A DNA stretch of 64,000 nucleotides, taken from assembly GCA_944320385.1 (NCBI GenBank), contig CALUHH010000001.1:1-64000 (forward strand), given 5' to 3'. This stretch comes from an uncultured Atopobiaceae bacterium. GTDB lineage: Bacteria; Actinomycetota; Coriobacteriia; Coriobacteriales; Atopobiaceae. A program made the position numbers and the translations under genes. Every line of letters starts with the position of its first letter. Within the stretch, counting starts at the first letter, position 1. Shown here in pieces: positions 17,477-25,095 of this stretch. The notes under the pieces are model-generated. The model saw nothing but the letters and a program-made list of their open reading frames with translations, made no database searches and was not told the DNA's origin.

Positions 17477-17510
17477 AGTATATTCATAAGTATACTACTT
17501 GTGAATATAC
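17477..17510 (-). promoter_or_regulatory. Promoter overlapped by a 33-bp palindromic operator
   Basis: The arms GTATATTCATAAGTA (17478-17492) and 17496-17510 are inverted copies with one mismatch and a 3-base centre. On the minus strand TTCACA (17500-17505) and TATACT (17477-17482) are 17 bases apart and form a near-consensus promoter for the ATPase gene. The palindrome spans the whole -35 to -10 interval, so a bound protein would block RNA polymerase. Confidence 0.75.
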
Positions 17511-17594
17511 AGTTTGTGCCACATCGCTTGGCTCCGTCATTGCAGCCATGGGGCCGTAACGGCGGAGGACAGGTGCCCTTGTCAGTGGGACGGG

Positions 17595-17630
17595 TCTCAT
17601 TGTTACGGTCCTCGAACCGTAACAACGAGA
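17595..17630. repeat. 36-bp palindrome between ahpF-like and ATPase genes
   Basis: Arms of 15 bases (TCTCATTGTTACGGT and its complement, one mismatch) enclose a 6-base centre CCTCGA. It lies after the stop of the AhpF-like gene but has no T-tract. Size and shape resemble the 33-bp palindromes at 20614 and 28479, with a different sequence. The rest of the spacer 17521-17677 holds further short imperfect repeats of the type GGACAGGTGCCC / GTGCCTGTCCC. Confidence 0.6.
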
Positions 17631-17677
17631 GCGCAGGATGCCCGTAGGCAGGGTATGTGTGCAAAAGTGCCTGTCCC

Positions 17678-19372
17678 TTATACGATCTCCCCCAGCAGCT
17701 GCGCCACGCCCTTCTTGCCAAAGGTCACGTGCTCGCGGCCGTCCGCATGGCGGATGACCACGCACGGCACGCTCATGGCGCGGTAGCGGTCGCGCAGCGC
17801 GCCGAAGTGCGCCACGTCGTAGGCCTCCGCCGTCACGCGCGGGCTGAGCGCGGCGATGCGCTGCGCGGCCACCACGGTGTCCGGGCACATCGTGCACGAG
17901 AGCGAGACGAGCAGTGTGATCTGCAGGTCCTCGGCAATTCCTTCCGCCGCGGCGCGGTCCGCGTCCGCGATGGGCTGCCCGGGGCCGGCCGCGTTGTAGA
18001 GCCCGAGCACGAAGCTCGTGAACTCGTGGCCGCCCGGCACGCCGTGGAAGGCAAGGCCCGTCCACGCGCCGTCCTCGCGGCACACGCGCACGCAGGGCAG
18101 CTCCTCGGCGGGCAGCTCGCCCGCAGGCGCCACCTCCACGGAGAGCCTGTCCGTGAGCGCGGCCAGCTCCTCCATGTAGGCCCGAAGCTCGGCCGAGACC
18201 GGACCATCGTCGAGGTGCAGTCGCAGGACGAGCGGGCGCTCCATGCGCGAGAAGACCGAGTCAAGCTGCGCCCTCATCTCCGGCGTGAGGAGCGACCCGT
18301 CGTCCTGGGCGGCCGGGCGCTCCCCCTTCGGCGCCTCGGAGGCGCGCGGGCGCGACACCGGCGCCTGGGGCACGAGGCCCGTGCGCTCCTGCGCGGCCTT
18401 GAGGTAGCGCTCCATGTCCGTCGCGGTCTGGGCGGCCTGACCCACGGCCGTCGCCACCTGGCGCAGCGTCTTCACGCAGACGTCGCCCGCGGCAAAGAGG
18501 CCGTCCGCCGAGGTCATCTGGCGCTCGTCGGTGAGGACGTACCCGCGCTCATCGAGCTCGGCTATCCCGCGCACGAGCCCCGTCGCCGGCGCGTAGCCCA
18601 CAAAGACGAAGATGCCGAGGGTCTCTCCCGCCGGAGCCTCGTAGCTGGTCTCCTCGCCGGTGAGCGTGTTGCGGTAGCGCAGGTGCCGGAGCCCGACCTC
18701 GTCGCCGCCCGCCTCCACGAGCTCGGTGTTGTAGAGCACGTCGATCTTGGGGTGGCTCTTCGCGGGCTCGGCCGCGGCGGGCGCGCAGGTGAAGTCGTCC
18801 TCGCGCACGAGCACGGTCACGTGGCTCGCGTACTTGGTGAGAAAGACGCTCTCCTCGGCCGCGGCGAAGCCGCCGCCCACCACAAAGACCCGCTTTCCCG
18901 TGAAGAACTCGCCGTCGCAGGTGGCGCAGTAGGCCACGCCGCGCCCGCGGAACTCCTCCTCGCCGGCAAACCCCAGGCGGCGCGGGCTCGCCCCGGTGGC
19001 GAGAAGGACCGCGAGGCAGGAGAGCTCCCCGCGCGAGGTGCTCACGCGCTTGACGTCGCCCGCCAGGTCGAGCCCCGTCACCTCGGCGAGCAGGAACTCC
19101 GCGCCGAACGACTCGGCCTGCCGTCGCATGGTCTCGGTGAGCTCGGCGCCGCTCGCGGAGAGGACGCCGGGGTAGTTCACCACCTCGCTCGTGATGGTTA
19201 TCTGCCCGCCGAACGTCTCGCGCTCGGCCACGAGCACGCGGTAGCGCGCCCGCGCGAGGTAGAGGGCCGCCGTGAGGCCGGCCGGTCCGCCGCCGATGAT
19301 GACGGCGTCGTAGAGGCTCTTGGGGTCGGGCCGGTCGGCCGCGTTCTTCTCGCCCAGGTTCTTCTCGCTCAT
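17678..19372 (-). CDS. AhpF-like disulfide reductase with permuted domains
   Basis: 564 residues. Residues about 18-330 are a thioredoxin-reductase-type flavoprotein: GGGPAGLTAA for FAD, the redox motif YCATCDGEFF, VVGGGFAAAEE for NAD(P)H and GLFAAGDV near the end. After a linker, residues about 370-564 form two thioredoxin-like folds, the second with the motif SCTMCPDT. In E. coli AhpF the thioredoxin folds come first; here they come last, as in some anaerobe reductases. It lies 76 bases after ahpC on the same strand and should reduce that peroxiredoxin using NAD(P)H. The ATG follows GGAGGAAAG. Confidence 0.85.
   Translation of the reverse strand: MSEKNLGEKNAADRPDPKSLYDAVIIGGGPAGLTAALYLARARYRVLVAERETFGGQITITSEVVNYPGVLSASGAELTETMRRQAESFGAEFLLAEVTGLDLAGDVKRVSTSRGELSCLAVLLATGASPRRLGFAGEEEFRGRGVAYCATCDGEFFTGKRVFVVGGGFAAAEESVFLTKYASHVTVLVREDDFTCAPAAAEPAKSHPKIDVLYNTELVEAGGDEVGLRHLRYRNTLTGEETSYEAPAGETLGIFVFVGYAPATGLVRGIAELDERGYVLTDERQMTSADGLFAAGDVCVKTLRQVATAVGQAAQTATDMERYLKAAQERTGLVPQAPVSRPRASEAPKGERPAAQDDGSLLTPEMRAQLDSVFSRMERPLVLRLHLDDGPVSAELRAYMEELAALTDRLSVEVAPAGELPAEELPCVRVCREDGAWTGLAFHGVPGGHEFTSFVLGLYNAAGPGQPIADADRAAAEGIAEDLQITLLVSLSCTMCPDTVVAAQRIAALSPRVTAEAYDVAHFGALRDRYRAMSVPCVVIRHADGREHVTFGKKGVAQLLGEIV
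19343..19354 (-). repeat. GGCGAGAAGAAC motif copy (coding)
   Basis: Exact 12-mer on the minus strand within the first codons of the AhpF-like gene, with a second one-mismatch copy at 19358-19369. Together they encode EKNLGEKN. Confidence 0.6.
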
Positions 19373-19448
19373 TCTTTCCTCCCTATGTACGAGGGCCGCG
19401 GCCGGATGCCCGGTCGCGGCCCTGTCCGAGTCTTCGCGCACAGCGCGC

Positions 19449-20012
19449 CTACAGCTGGCCCACCAGGTCGAGGCTGGGCCTCAGCGTCTCGGCGCCCGGC
19501 TGCCACTTGGCAGGGCAGACCTGGTCGCCGTGCTCGGCCACGAACTTGGCGGCCTGAACCAGGCGCAGTAGCTCCTTGGCGTTGCGGCCAATGCCGCCGG
19601 CCGTGACCTCGTAGACCTGGATGCGCCCCTCGGGGTCCACGATGAAGGCGCCGCGCTCGGCGAGGCCGTCGTCCTCGATCAGGACCTCGAAGTCGCGCGC
19701 GAGGACGTGCGCCGGGTCCGCCAGCATGGGGTAGGCAACCTTGCCCACGCGCTCGGACTCGTCGTGCCACGCCTTGTGCACGAAGTGGGTGTCGCAGCTC
19801 ACGGAGTAGACCTCGCAGCCCTCAGCCTTGAAGGCGTCATAGTTCTCTGCCAGCTCCTCGAGCTCGGTGGGACAGACGAAGGTGAAGTCGGCGGGATAGA
19901 AGAAGAACAGGCTCCAGTGCCCGAGGGTGTCCGCCTTGGTGACGGCGTGGAAGTCCCCGTTCTGATAGGCCTGGACGGTGAAGTCGGCGATCTCCTTGTT
20001 GATGAGGGACAT
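19449..20012 (-). CDS. ahpC: Alkyl hydroperoxide reductase subunit C (2-Cys peroxiredoxin)
   Basis: 187 residues, full length for AhpC. The peroxidatic Cys is in FTFVCPTELEEL (about residue 47) and the resolving Cys in DQVCPAKW (about 166). It reduces H2O2 and organic peroxides in the cytosol and would be recycled by the AhpF-like protein encoded next in the same direction. The ATG follows AAAGGAG. The upstream spacer of about 180 bases shows no clear PerR-type box. Confidence 0.95.
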   Translation of the reverse strand: MSLINKEIADFTVQAYQNGDFHAVTKADTLGHWSLFFFYPADFTFVCPTELEELAENYDAFKAEGCEVYSVSCDTHFVHKAWHDESERVGKVAYPMLADPAHVLARDFEVLIEDDGLAERGAFIVDPEGRIQVYEVTAGGIGRNAKELLRLVQAAKFVAEHGDQVCPAKWQPGAETLRPSLDLVGQL

Positions 20013-20147
20013 GCTTGGCTCCTTTGATTGGTGGCTACCCGTTGGGGCTTGCTCAAGTGATACCCCTCTGGCCGCATTTCTGACTCGAGAGTTTGATTAG
20101 GCTTACTTTTAGCCCATACCACACGGGTTCTTCACAACTAGCGGGCC

Positions 20148-20199
20148 GCGCGCAGCTGCGGACGCTCTGGCGAGAATAACCGTCCAGAAGCCGCGCGCT
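20148..20199 (-). repeat. Imperfect hairpin with CGTCCAGAA element
   Basis: GCGCGCAGCTGCGGACGCTC (20148-20167) is a loose inverted copy of the stretch ACCGTCCAGAAGCCGCGCGC at 20179-20198. It starts at the stop codon of the heavy-metal-associated gene and could end that transcript. The CGTCCAGAA core also occurs twice in the spacer at 30236-30357. Confidence 0.5.
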
Positions 20200-20563
20200 A
20201 TCCCGCCACGTGGTAGCCGGCCGACTCCACGGCGGCGACGAGCGAAGCGCGGTCAATCGGGTCCTTGGAGAGCACGCGCACGCGGTCGGGCAGGCTCGCG
20301 CGCGCCCACACGCCGCCGATGCCGTCGAGCGCGGTCTCCACGGCGGCGAGGCAGTGCTCGCAGTGCATCCCCTCGACGGTGAGGTCGGCCACGTAGGGAT
20401 AGTGAGCCTCATTGGTGTCGGCGACCGTCGGGCGCGTGACGTGCGACTCTCCCCCGCCCGAGCACCCGCAGCCGCAGCCGCCCCGGCGGAGCGTCCGCAG
20501 GTAGCGCTGGGCGGCAAGAAGGACGGCCGCCGCCACGGCCAGGACGATAATGACGTTGATCAC
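20198..20563 (-). CDS. Membrane-anchored heavy-metal-associated (HMA) protein
   Basis: 121 residues. An N-terminal helix (about 1-17) is followed by a short Cys-rich stretch GGCGCGCSGGG, as in FeoB-associated small proteins. The C-terminal 70 residues are an HMA fold with the metal motif GMHCEHC. It probably binds Cu(I) or a similar soft metal at the membrane face. Start choice: GTG at 20563 has GGTGG at proper distance; a GTG at 20572 is also in frame but has no spacing to a Shine-Dalgarno. No metal ATPase is adjacent, so its partner is unknown. Confidence 0.75.
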   Translation of the reverse strand: MINVIIVLAVAAAVLLAAQRYLRTLRRGGCGCGCSGGGESHVTRPTVADTNEAHYPYVADLTVEGMHCEHCLAAVETALDGIGGVWARASLPDRVRVLSKDPIDRASLVAAVESAGYHVAG

Positions 20564-20594
20564 GATAACCACCCCTTACGAGTTACGAGCTCGC

Positions 20595-20606
20595 GTTCTT
20601 CTCGCC
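20595..20606 (-). repeat. GGCGAGAAGAAC motif copy (intergenic)
   Basis: Exact 12-mer, minus orientation, in the short spacer between the HMA gene and the DUF454 gene, eight bases from the 33-bp palindrome. Confidence 0.6.
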
Positions 20607-20613
20607 CGCCGAA

Positions 20614-20646
20614 TGATTCAAAAGGGGTCTGTCCCCTTTTGGATCA
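20614..20646. repeat. 33-bp palindrome, copy 1 (intergenic, contains a stop codon)
   Basis: Two 14-base arms (TGATTCAAAAGGGG, 20614-20627, and 20633-20646, one mismatch) flank a 5-base centre TCTGT. The first three minus-strand bases are the TGA stop of the DUF454 gene. The same 14-5-14 design with GGGG/CCCC inner ends is present at 28479-28511. Confidence 0.85.
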
Positions 20647-21030
20647 CGCCTCGGCCGGGACGCGACGGGTCTTCACGCCAAAGCAGAAGTACAGGATGTG
20701 GAACGCCCACACGCACGCGAGCACGACCTGCCCCACGCGCACCTGGTGCATCATGACAAAACCGATGGTCATGAGCAGGGTCACCGTGACCATCACGCGA
20801 ATCTTGGTGGCCCAGTCCATGCCCTGGCCCCTCACGTAGCTCTCGAGGTTCCTCTTGTAGAGCCTGGTGCTCGTGAACCACGTGTGCAGCCGCTCCGAGC
20901 TCTTGGCAAAGCAGAACGCCGCGAGCATCAGGAACGGAAACGCCGGCAGCAGCGGCACCACCGCGCCCACGGCCCCCAGCACAAGCCCCACGCATCCCAG
21001 CGCGACGAGCAGCACCTTCTTCACCTTCAT
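20644..21030 (-). CDS. DUF454 (YbaN-type) inner membrane protein
   Basis: 128 residues with hydrophobic segments at about 5-25, 28-45 and 75-115. The pattern GLVLGAVGAVVPLLPAFPFLMLAAFCFAKSSERLH (in parts) is typical of DUF454, a widespread membrane family without assigned function. Its start overlaps the next upstream gene by four bases (ATGA), so it is co-translated with the Cys-rich protein and probably belongs to the CydDC-like operon. ATG follows AAGGAGG. Confidence 0.85.
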   Translation of the reverse strand: MKVKKVLLVALGCVGLVLGAVGAVVPLLPAFPFLMLAAFCFAKSSERLHTWFTSTRLYKRNLESYVRGQGMDWATKIRVMVTVTLLMTIGFVMMHQVRVGQVVLACVWAFHILYFCFGVKTRRVPAEA

Positions 21031-21392
21031 GCGTCCTCCTTGGAAAGTCGCCTCTTCTCGGCCCTGGTCTCGATGACGTGGCGGACGGCCGCCACGGGGT
21101 TATGGAAGATCATCCGCGGCCCCGAGAAGCGCATCACCTCGCGGATCCTCGTGCGCATCTCAGGCCTGTAGCAGTGCACGCGGCAGTTGGAGCAGAAGGT
21201 CTTGGTCTCCATGAAGGGGCAGCGGTCGCTGCGCTGCCGCGCGTACTCCGCGAGCTCGGCACACTCCGGGCAGAGCTCGCCCGCGCGCGTGCCGTGGCGC
21301 CTGCGACAGTAGAGCGCGATCATCTGTGACACCATGCGCTTCTCACGCTCGCGCTTGGCCGCCACGCGCGCGGTGTCGGGCGTGCGCGCCAT
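21027..21392 (-). CDS. Nitrous-oxide-stimulated-promoter family protein (Cys-rich)
   Basis: 121 residues with a row of cysteines in the pattern C-x15-C-x2-C ... C-x8-C-x2-C-x3-C (LCPECAE, RCPFMETKTFCSNCRVHCY). This matches the small family first named from a nitrous-oxide-stimulated promoter. It probably binds zinc or another metal. Molecular function is not known. It sits between the CydC-like and DUF454 genes with a near-zero gap, in one operon. Confidence 0.8.
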   Translation of the reverse strand: MARTPDTARVAAKREREKRMVSQMIALYCRRRHGTRAGELCPECAELAEYARQRSDRCPFMETKTFCSNCRVHCYRPEMRTRIREVMRFSGPRMIFHNPVAAVRHVIETRAEKRRLSKEDA

Positions 21393-23032
21393 CAGCTGAC
21401 CCTCCCACCCTCGACGGAGACCACGGTGTCGGCGATGCGCATCGTGGACGGCCTATGGGAGACGAGAAGCACCGTCCGCTCGCCGCGCTCCTCGGCAATG
21501 GAGCGCAGGATGACGGCCTCGTTCAGGCTGTCGAGGTTGCTCGTGGGCTCGTCGAGCAGCATGAGCGGGGCGTCGTGCAGGAAGGCGCGCGCAAGCCCCA
21601 GGCGCTGGCGCTCGCCGCCGGAGAGGGTGTCGCCGAGCTCGCCGACGGGCGTGTCGTAGCCGGCAGGCAGGCTCATCACGAAGTCGTGGACCGATGCCCT
21701 GCGGCAGGCTGCCTCGATCTGGTCGTCCGTGGCGTCGAGGCGCGCGATGCGCAGGTTGTTGCGGATGCTGTCGTGGAAGAGGTGGGTCTCCTGCGTGACG
21801 AGGGACTCCAGGCCGCGCAGGTTGGCCGTGTCCACGCTGCGCACGTCGCGCCCGGAGACGCTGACGCTGCCCTCATCCACGTCCCAGAACCGCATGAAGA
21901 GACGAAGCAGCGTGGACTTGCCGGAGCCCGAGCGGCCGGTGATGCCCACGACGCCGCCCGCGGGGACGTCGAGCGAGACGTCATCGAGCACGCGTTCTTC
22001 TCTGTACGAGAAGCCCACGCGGCTTGCCGCGGCGCCGGTGAAGCCGATGCGCCCCTGGCCCGTCACCTCCGGCGTTACCGGGTCGTCGTCAAGGATGGCG
22101 AGCACGCGCTCCCCCGCTGCGAGGGTCGGCTGCAGCGTGGAGCCCAGGTTCGCGAGCGCCACGACCGGCCCGAACGAGCTCATGAGTGCGAGCACGGGGA
22201 CGAGCACGCCGTCAAAGCCCACGGCGCCCTGCGCGCGGAGGCTGGCTGCAACGAGCAGCATCGCCAGGTCGCAGGCGAGAATGACCGCGCCCGTGAGCGC
22301 CGTCGCGCGACCGGTGGCGCGCTTCATGCGGCTCTCGTCGCCGGCAAGTTCCCGCGTGAGCTCGTCCATCCGGGCGAGACGGACGGCGCCGACGCCGTAC
22401 TGCAGGATCTCGTCCAGGCCGCGCAGACTCTCCAGCACGAAGCTCGAGAGCTCGCCCGCGCCGGCGCGGAAGCGCGCCCCGGCGTCCCCGGCGAGACGGG
22501 CGGCGACCAGCGGGCACGCCACGCCCACGGCAAGATACGACGCCGCGGCCACGGCGGCGAGCAGCGGGTGGTAGCTCCCGATGAGGGCGCACGCCCCAGC
22601 GCAGAAGAGAAGTGCGATCGCCGCAGGAGAGATCGTGTGCGCGTAGAAGACCTCGAGCAGCTCGATGTCCGAGGTGATGAGCGAGATGAGGTCGCCGCGG
22701 TCGCGTACCTCGAGCTTGGCGGGCGCGCAGCGGCGGAGCGCCCGGAACACCCGGTCGCGGATGAGCGCGAGCAGCTTGAACGCGATGAAGTGGTTGCAGG
22801 CCTGCTCACCGTAGCGAAGAAGCCCGCGCGCCACGGCACAGACCGCCATCGCCGCGATAAGGCCGGCGAGCGGGGCCGCGGCTCCGTGCTCGAGCACCGC
22901 GAGCACACCGTAGCCGCCGAGCACCGTGATGGTCGCGGCGCACGCGTGGCCCGCGACGCCCATGAGGATCGCCAGCGCCATGAAGCCCGCAAGCGGGCGC
23001 ACCAGCCCAACGAGCCGCAGCATCACCCTCAT
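21392..23032 (-). CDS. CydC-like ABC transporter subunit
   Basis: 546 residues: an exporter-type membrane domain (about 1-300), then an ATPase with Walker A GRSGSGKST, signature LSGGERQR and Walker B LMLLDEPTSN. The short loops, HARDRGDLISLITSDIELLEVFYAHTISP region and pairing with the following CydD-like subunit fit the CydDC thiol-exporter group. Its ATG overlaps the stop of the upstream subunit by four bases. No cytochrome bd genes are in the window, so the role may be glutathione/cysteine-like thiol or haem export in general redox balance. Confidence 0.8.
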   Translation of the reverse strand: MRVMLRLVGLVRPLAGFMALAILMGVAGHACAATITVLGGYGVLAVLEHGAAAPLAGLIAAMAVCAVARGLLRYGEQACNHFIAFKLLALIRDRVFRALRRCAPAKLEVRDRGDLISLITSDIELLEVFYAHTISPAAIALLFCAGACALIGSYHPLLAAVAAASYLAVGVACPLVAARLAGDAGARFRAGAGELSSFVLESLRGLDEILQYGVGAVRLARMDELTRELAGDESRMKRATGRATALTGAVILACDLAMLLVAASLRAQGAVGFDGVLVPVLALMSSFGPVVALANLGSTLQPTLAAGERVLAILDDDPVTPEVTGQGRIGFTGAAASRVGFSYREERVLDDVSLDVPAGGVVGITGRSGSGKSTLLRLFMRFWDVDEGSVSVSGRDVRSVDTANLRGLESLVTQETHLFHDSIRNNLRIARLDATDDQIEAACRRASVHDFVMSLPAGYDTPVGELGDTLSGGERQRLGLARAFLHDAPLMLLDEPTSNLDSLNEAVILRSIAEERGERTVLLVSHRPSTMRIADTVVSVEGGRVS

Positions 23033-24783
23033 GCGACCACCTCCCGTGAACCCGTTCCCGCCGTCTCTCCAAACTCTTCGAGCGCGCGCTGGGCGTTCCA
23101 GAGCCGGGCATACTGGCCGCCGGCCGCCACCAGGGCCTCATGGCGCCCGCGCTCCACCACGCGACCGCCGTCGAGCACGAGGATCTGGTCCGCCGCGACT
23201 ACGTTGGCCAGGCGGTGCGAGATCAGAATCACCGTCGCGCGCCCGACGAGCCCGCGGACGGCGCCCATGATGGCGTCCTCGCTCTCCGCGTCCACGTTGG
23301 ACGTGGCCTCGTCAAAGACGTAGGCCGGCGTGTCGTGCAGCAGCGCGCGAGCGATGGCCAGGCGCTGGCGCTGCCCGCCGGAGAGGTTGGACGCACGCTC
23401 CGCGAGCTGCGTGTCCAGCCCGCCTTCGCCCCGGAGGAACCCCGCCAGGCGCGTGGCCTCGAGCGCCGCCCAGAGCTCGTCGTCGCTCGCCGCGGGTGCC
23501 GCCACGAGCAGGTTCTCGCGCACCGTCCCCTTGAAGAGGTAGCTCTCGTGACCCACGTAGGTCACGTGGGCCAGAAGGTCGGCAGCGTCCAGCGCGCCCA
23601 CCTCTACGCCGCCCACGGCGAGCGACCCCGCGTATCCGCGCAGGCGCCCCAGCAGCAGCGCGGCGAGCGTGGACTTGCCGCAGCCGGACTCGCCCACCAC
23701 CGCGACGAAGCCGCCCGCCGGCACGTCGAGGTCGACGCCGCCCAGCACCTCGCGACCCTCCTCGTACGAGAAGCGCAGGCCGCGGGCGCGCACGTCGCAG
23801 CGCGCGGGGACCGCTGCGCCGCCCGCCGGCGGCTCGGGCAGGTCCAGCAGCCGGAAGATCTTCTCGCTCGCGGCCATGCCGTTCATGGCAACGTGGAAGA
23901 ACGAGCCAAGCTGCCGCATAGGAATGAAGTAGTCGGCCGCCAGCAGGATGATCGCCAGGCACCCGCCCAGGCCCACCGCGCCCGCGGTCATCTGCGTGAG
24001 CGCCACCGCAACTCCCGCGGCCGCGCCGCCGTACGCCACGAGGTCCATGATCGTGATGGAGTTGAGCTGCATCGTGAGCACGCGCATGGTGATGCGCCGG
24101 AACTTCTCGGCCTGCTCGTTCATCTCGGCCTGCTTGAACTCGTCAGCCTGGTAGACCTTGAGAGTCGTGAGGCCCTGCAGGTTCTCCAAGAAGGTGTCGC
24201 CGAGCTCGGTGTACTGCCCCCAGTAGCGGCCGAGCAGCTTCTTTGCCCAGGTCTGGACGGCCGCGATGGCCACCGGGATGAGCGGCACGCACACCAGGAG
24301 CACCACGGCCGCCGGCACGCTCACAAAGGCCAGCGCCGCAAAGAGCGTGAGCGGGGCGAGAAGTGCGTAGAAGAGCTGCGGCAGGTACGCGGCGAAGTAG
24401 GTCTCCAGCTGGTCGCAGCCCTCCACGGCCACCTGCACGACCTCGGAGGTGCGCACGCCTTCGCGGTAGCTCGGCCCCAGGCGCAGGAGCTTCTCGTAGA
24501 TGCGGTGGCGCAGCGTCCGCTTGACCGCGCAGCTGGAGAGGTATCCCATGCGCGCCGCAGCCACGGCGCAGACTCCGCGCACCGCCGCGGCAGCCACGAC
24601 GCAGACGGCAAGAAGCACGAGGTCCTTCTCGCCCGCCGCGCCCGCCCAGAGCCCGGCGAGCGTCCGGCACACCACGAGGATCATCGCCATGTTGGCCACG
24701 AGCAAGGCCCACTGCAGCGCCACGCTCGCGCCCACGTACCTCATGCTCCCCGGCACGATGCCGATGAGCCGCCTGTCAATCAT
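23029..24783 (-). CDS. CydD-like ABC transporter subunit
   Basis: 584 residues, fused permease and ATPase. Visible: Walker A GESGCGKST, signature LSGGQRQR, Walker B YVFDEATSNVD and the membrane motif DTFLENLQGLTTLKVYQAD typical of CydD. It pairs with the CydC-like subunit through an ATGA overlap. The ATG at 24783 is preceded at some distance by GAGGGG; a longer frame upstream lacks a better site. It leads a five-gene run (CydD-like, CydC-like, Cys-rich, DUF454, then HMA after a 33-bp palindrome). Confidence 0.8.
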   Translation of the reverse strand: MIDRRLIGIVPGSMRYVGASVALQWALLVANMAMILVVCRTLAGLWAGAAGEKDLVLLAVCVVAAAAVRGVCAVAAARMGYLSSCAVKRTLRHRIYEKLLRLGPSYREGVRTSEVVQVAVEGCDQLETYFAAYLPQLFYALLAPLTLFAALAFVSVPAAVVLLVCVPLIPVAIAAVQTWAKKLLGRYWGQYTELGDTFLENLQGLTTLKVYQADEFKQAEMNEQAEKFRRITMRVLTMQLNSITIMDLVAYGGAAAGVAVALTQMTAGAVGLGGCLAIILLAADYFIPMRQLGSFFHVAMNGMAASEKIFRLLDLPEPPAGGAAVPARCDVRARGLRFSYEEGREVLGGVDLDVPAGGFVAVVGESGCGKSTLAALLLGRLRGYAGSLAVGGVEVGALDAADLLAHVTYVGHESYLFKGTVRENLLVAAPAASDDELWAALEATRLAGFLRGEGGLDTQLAERASNLSGGQRQRLAIARALLHDTPAYVFDEATSNVDAESEDAIMGAVRGLVGRATVILISHRLANVVAADQILVLDGGRVVERGRHEALVAAGGQYARLWNAQRALEEFGETAGTGSREVVA

Positions 24784-24876
24784 CACGTGTCGTCGCCCCT
24801 CACGTCCGACGGTTTGGTCTGTTAGCCATAGTAAACTATTTGGGCTCAAGTGTTAGCCGTTCATAACTTTTCTGCA

Positions 24877-24888
24877 GGCGAGAAGAAC
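24877..24888 (+). repeat. GGCGAGAAGAAC motif copy (intergenic)
   Basis: Exact 12-mer followed by GTG, in the divergent spacer between the CydD-like and CmpB-like genes. Confidence 0.6.
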
Positions 24889-24894
24889 GTGCGG

Positions 24895-25015
24895 CAGATG
24901 GACGTTCTGGCGGGCGAAAACGACCGTAACTGGCCCGCTAATGCCGGGCCCTCGATAACGTGCTCGTTGTGGTCATTTCCTGTCACCAAAACGACCGAAG
25001 CCGGCCCGATATTTC
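24895..25015. repeat. Intergenic repeat cluster A
   Basis: Two direct copies of a unit AAAACGACCGNANCNGGCCCG lie near 24918 and 24988. The first is bracketed by GCGGGC/GCCCGC, which can pair, and GCCCG/CGGGC follows. ACGTTCTGGCGGGC nearby is related to the CGTCCAGAA elements elsewhere. The spacer is divergent, so this could be regulatory rather than a terminator. Confidence 0.5.
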
Positions 25016-25095
25016 GACGGCCATGTAGCCCTTGCGAAAGCCTCGCGCAACAATGGGTACGATGAGGCCAACACCACCGCCCCGAAGGAGCCCCC

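Noticed and set aside
20013..20147. PerR or OxyR operator upstream of ahpC
   Set aside because: No clear palindromic PerR box was found. Regulation of the pair cannot be read from the sequence.
24784..24860. A defined promoter for the CydD-like gene
   Set aside because: TACTAT and a repeated GGCTAACA are present, but no -35/-10 pair with acceptable spacing could be chosen.
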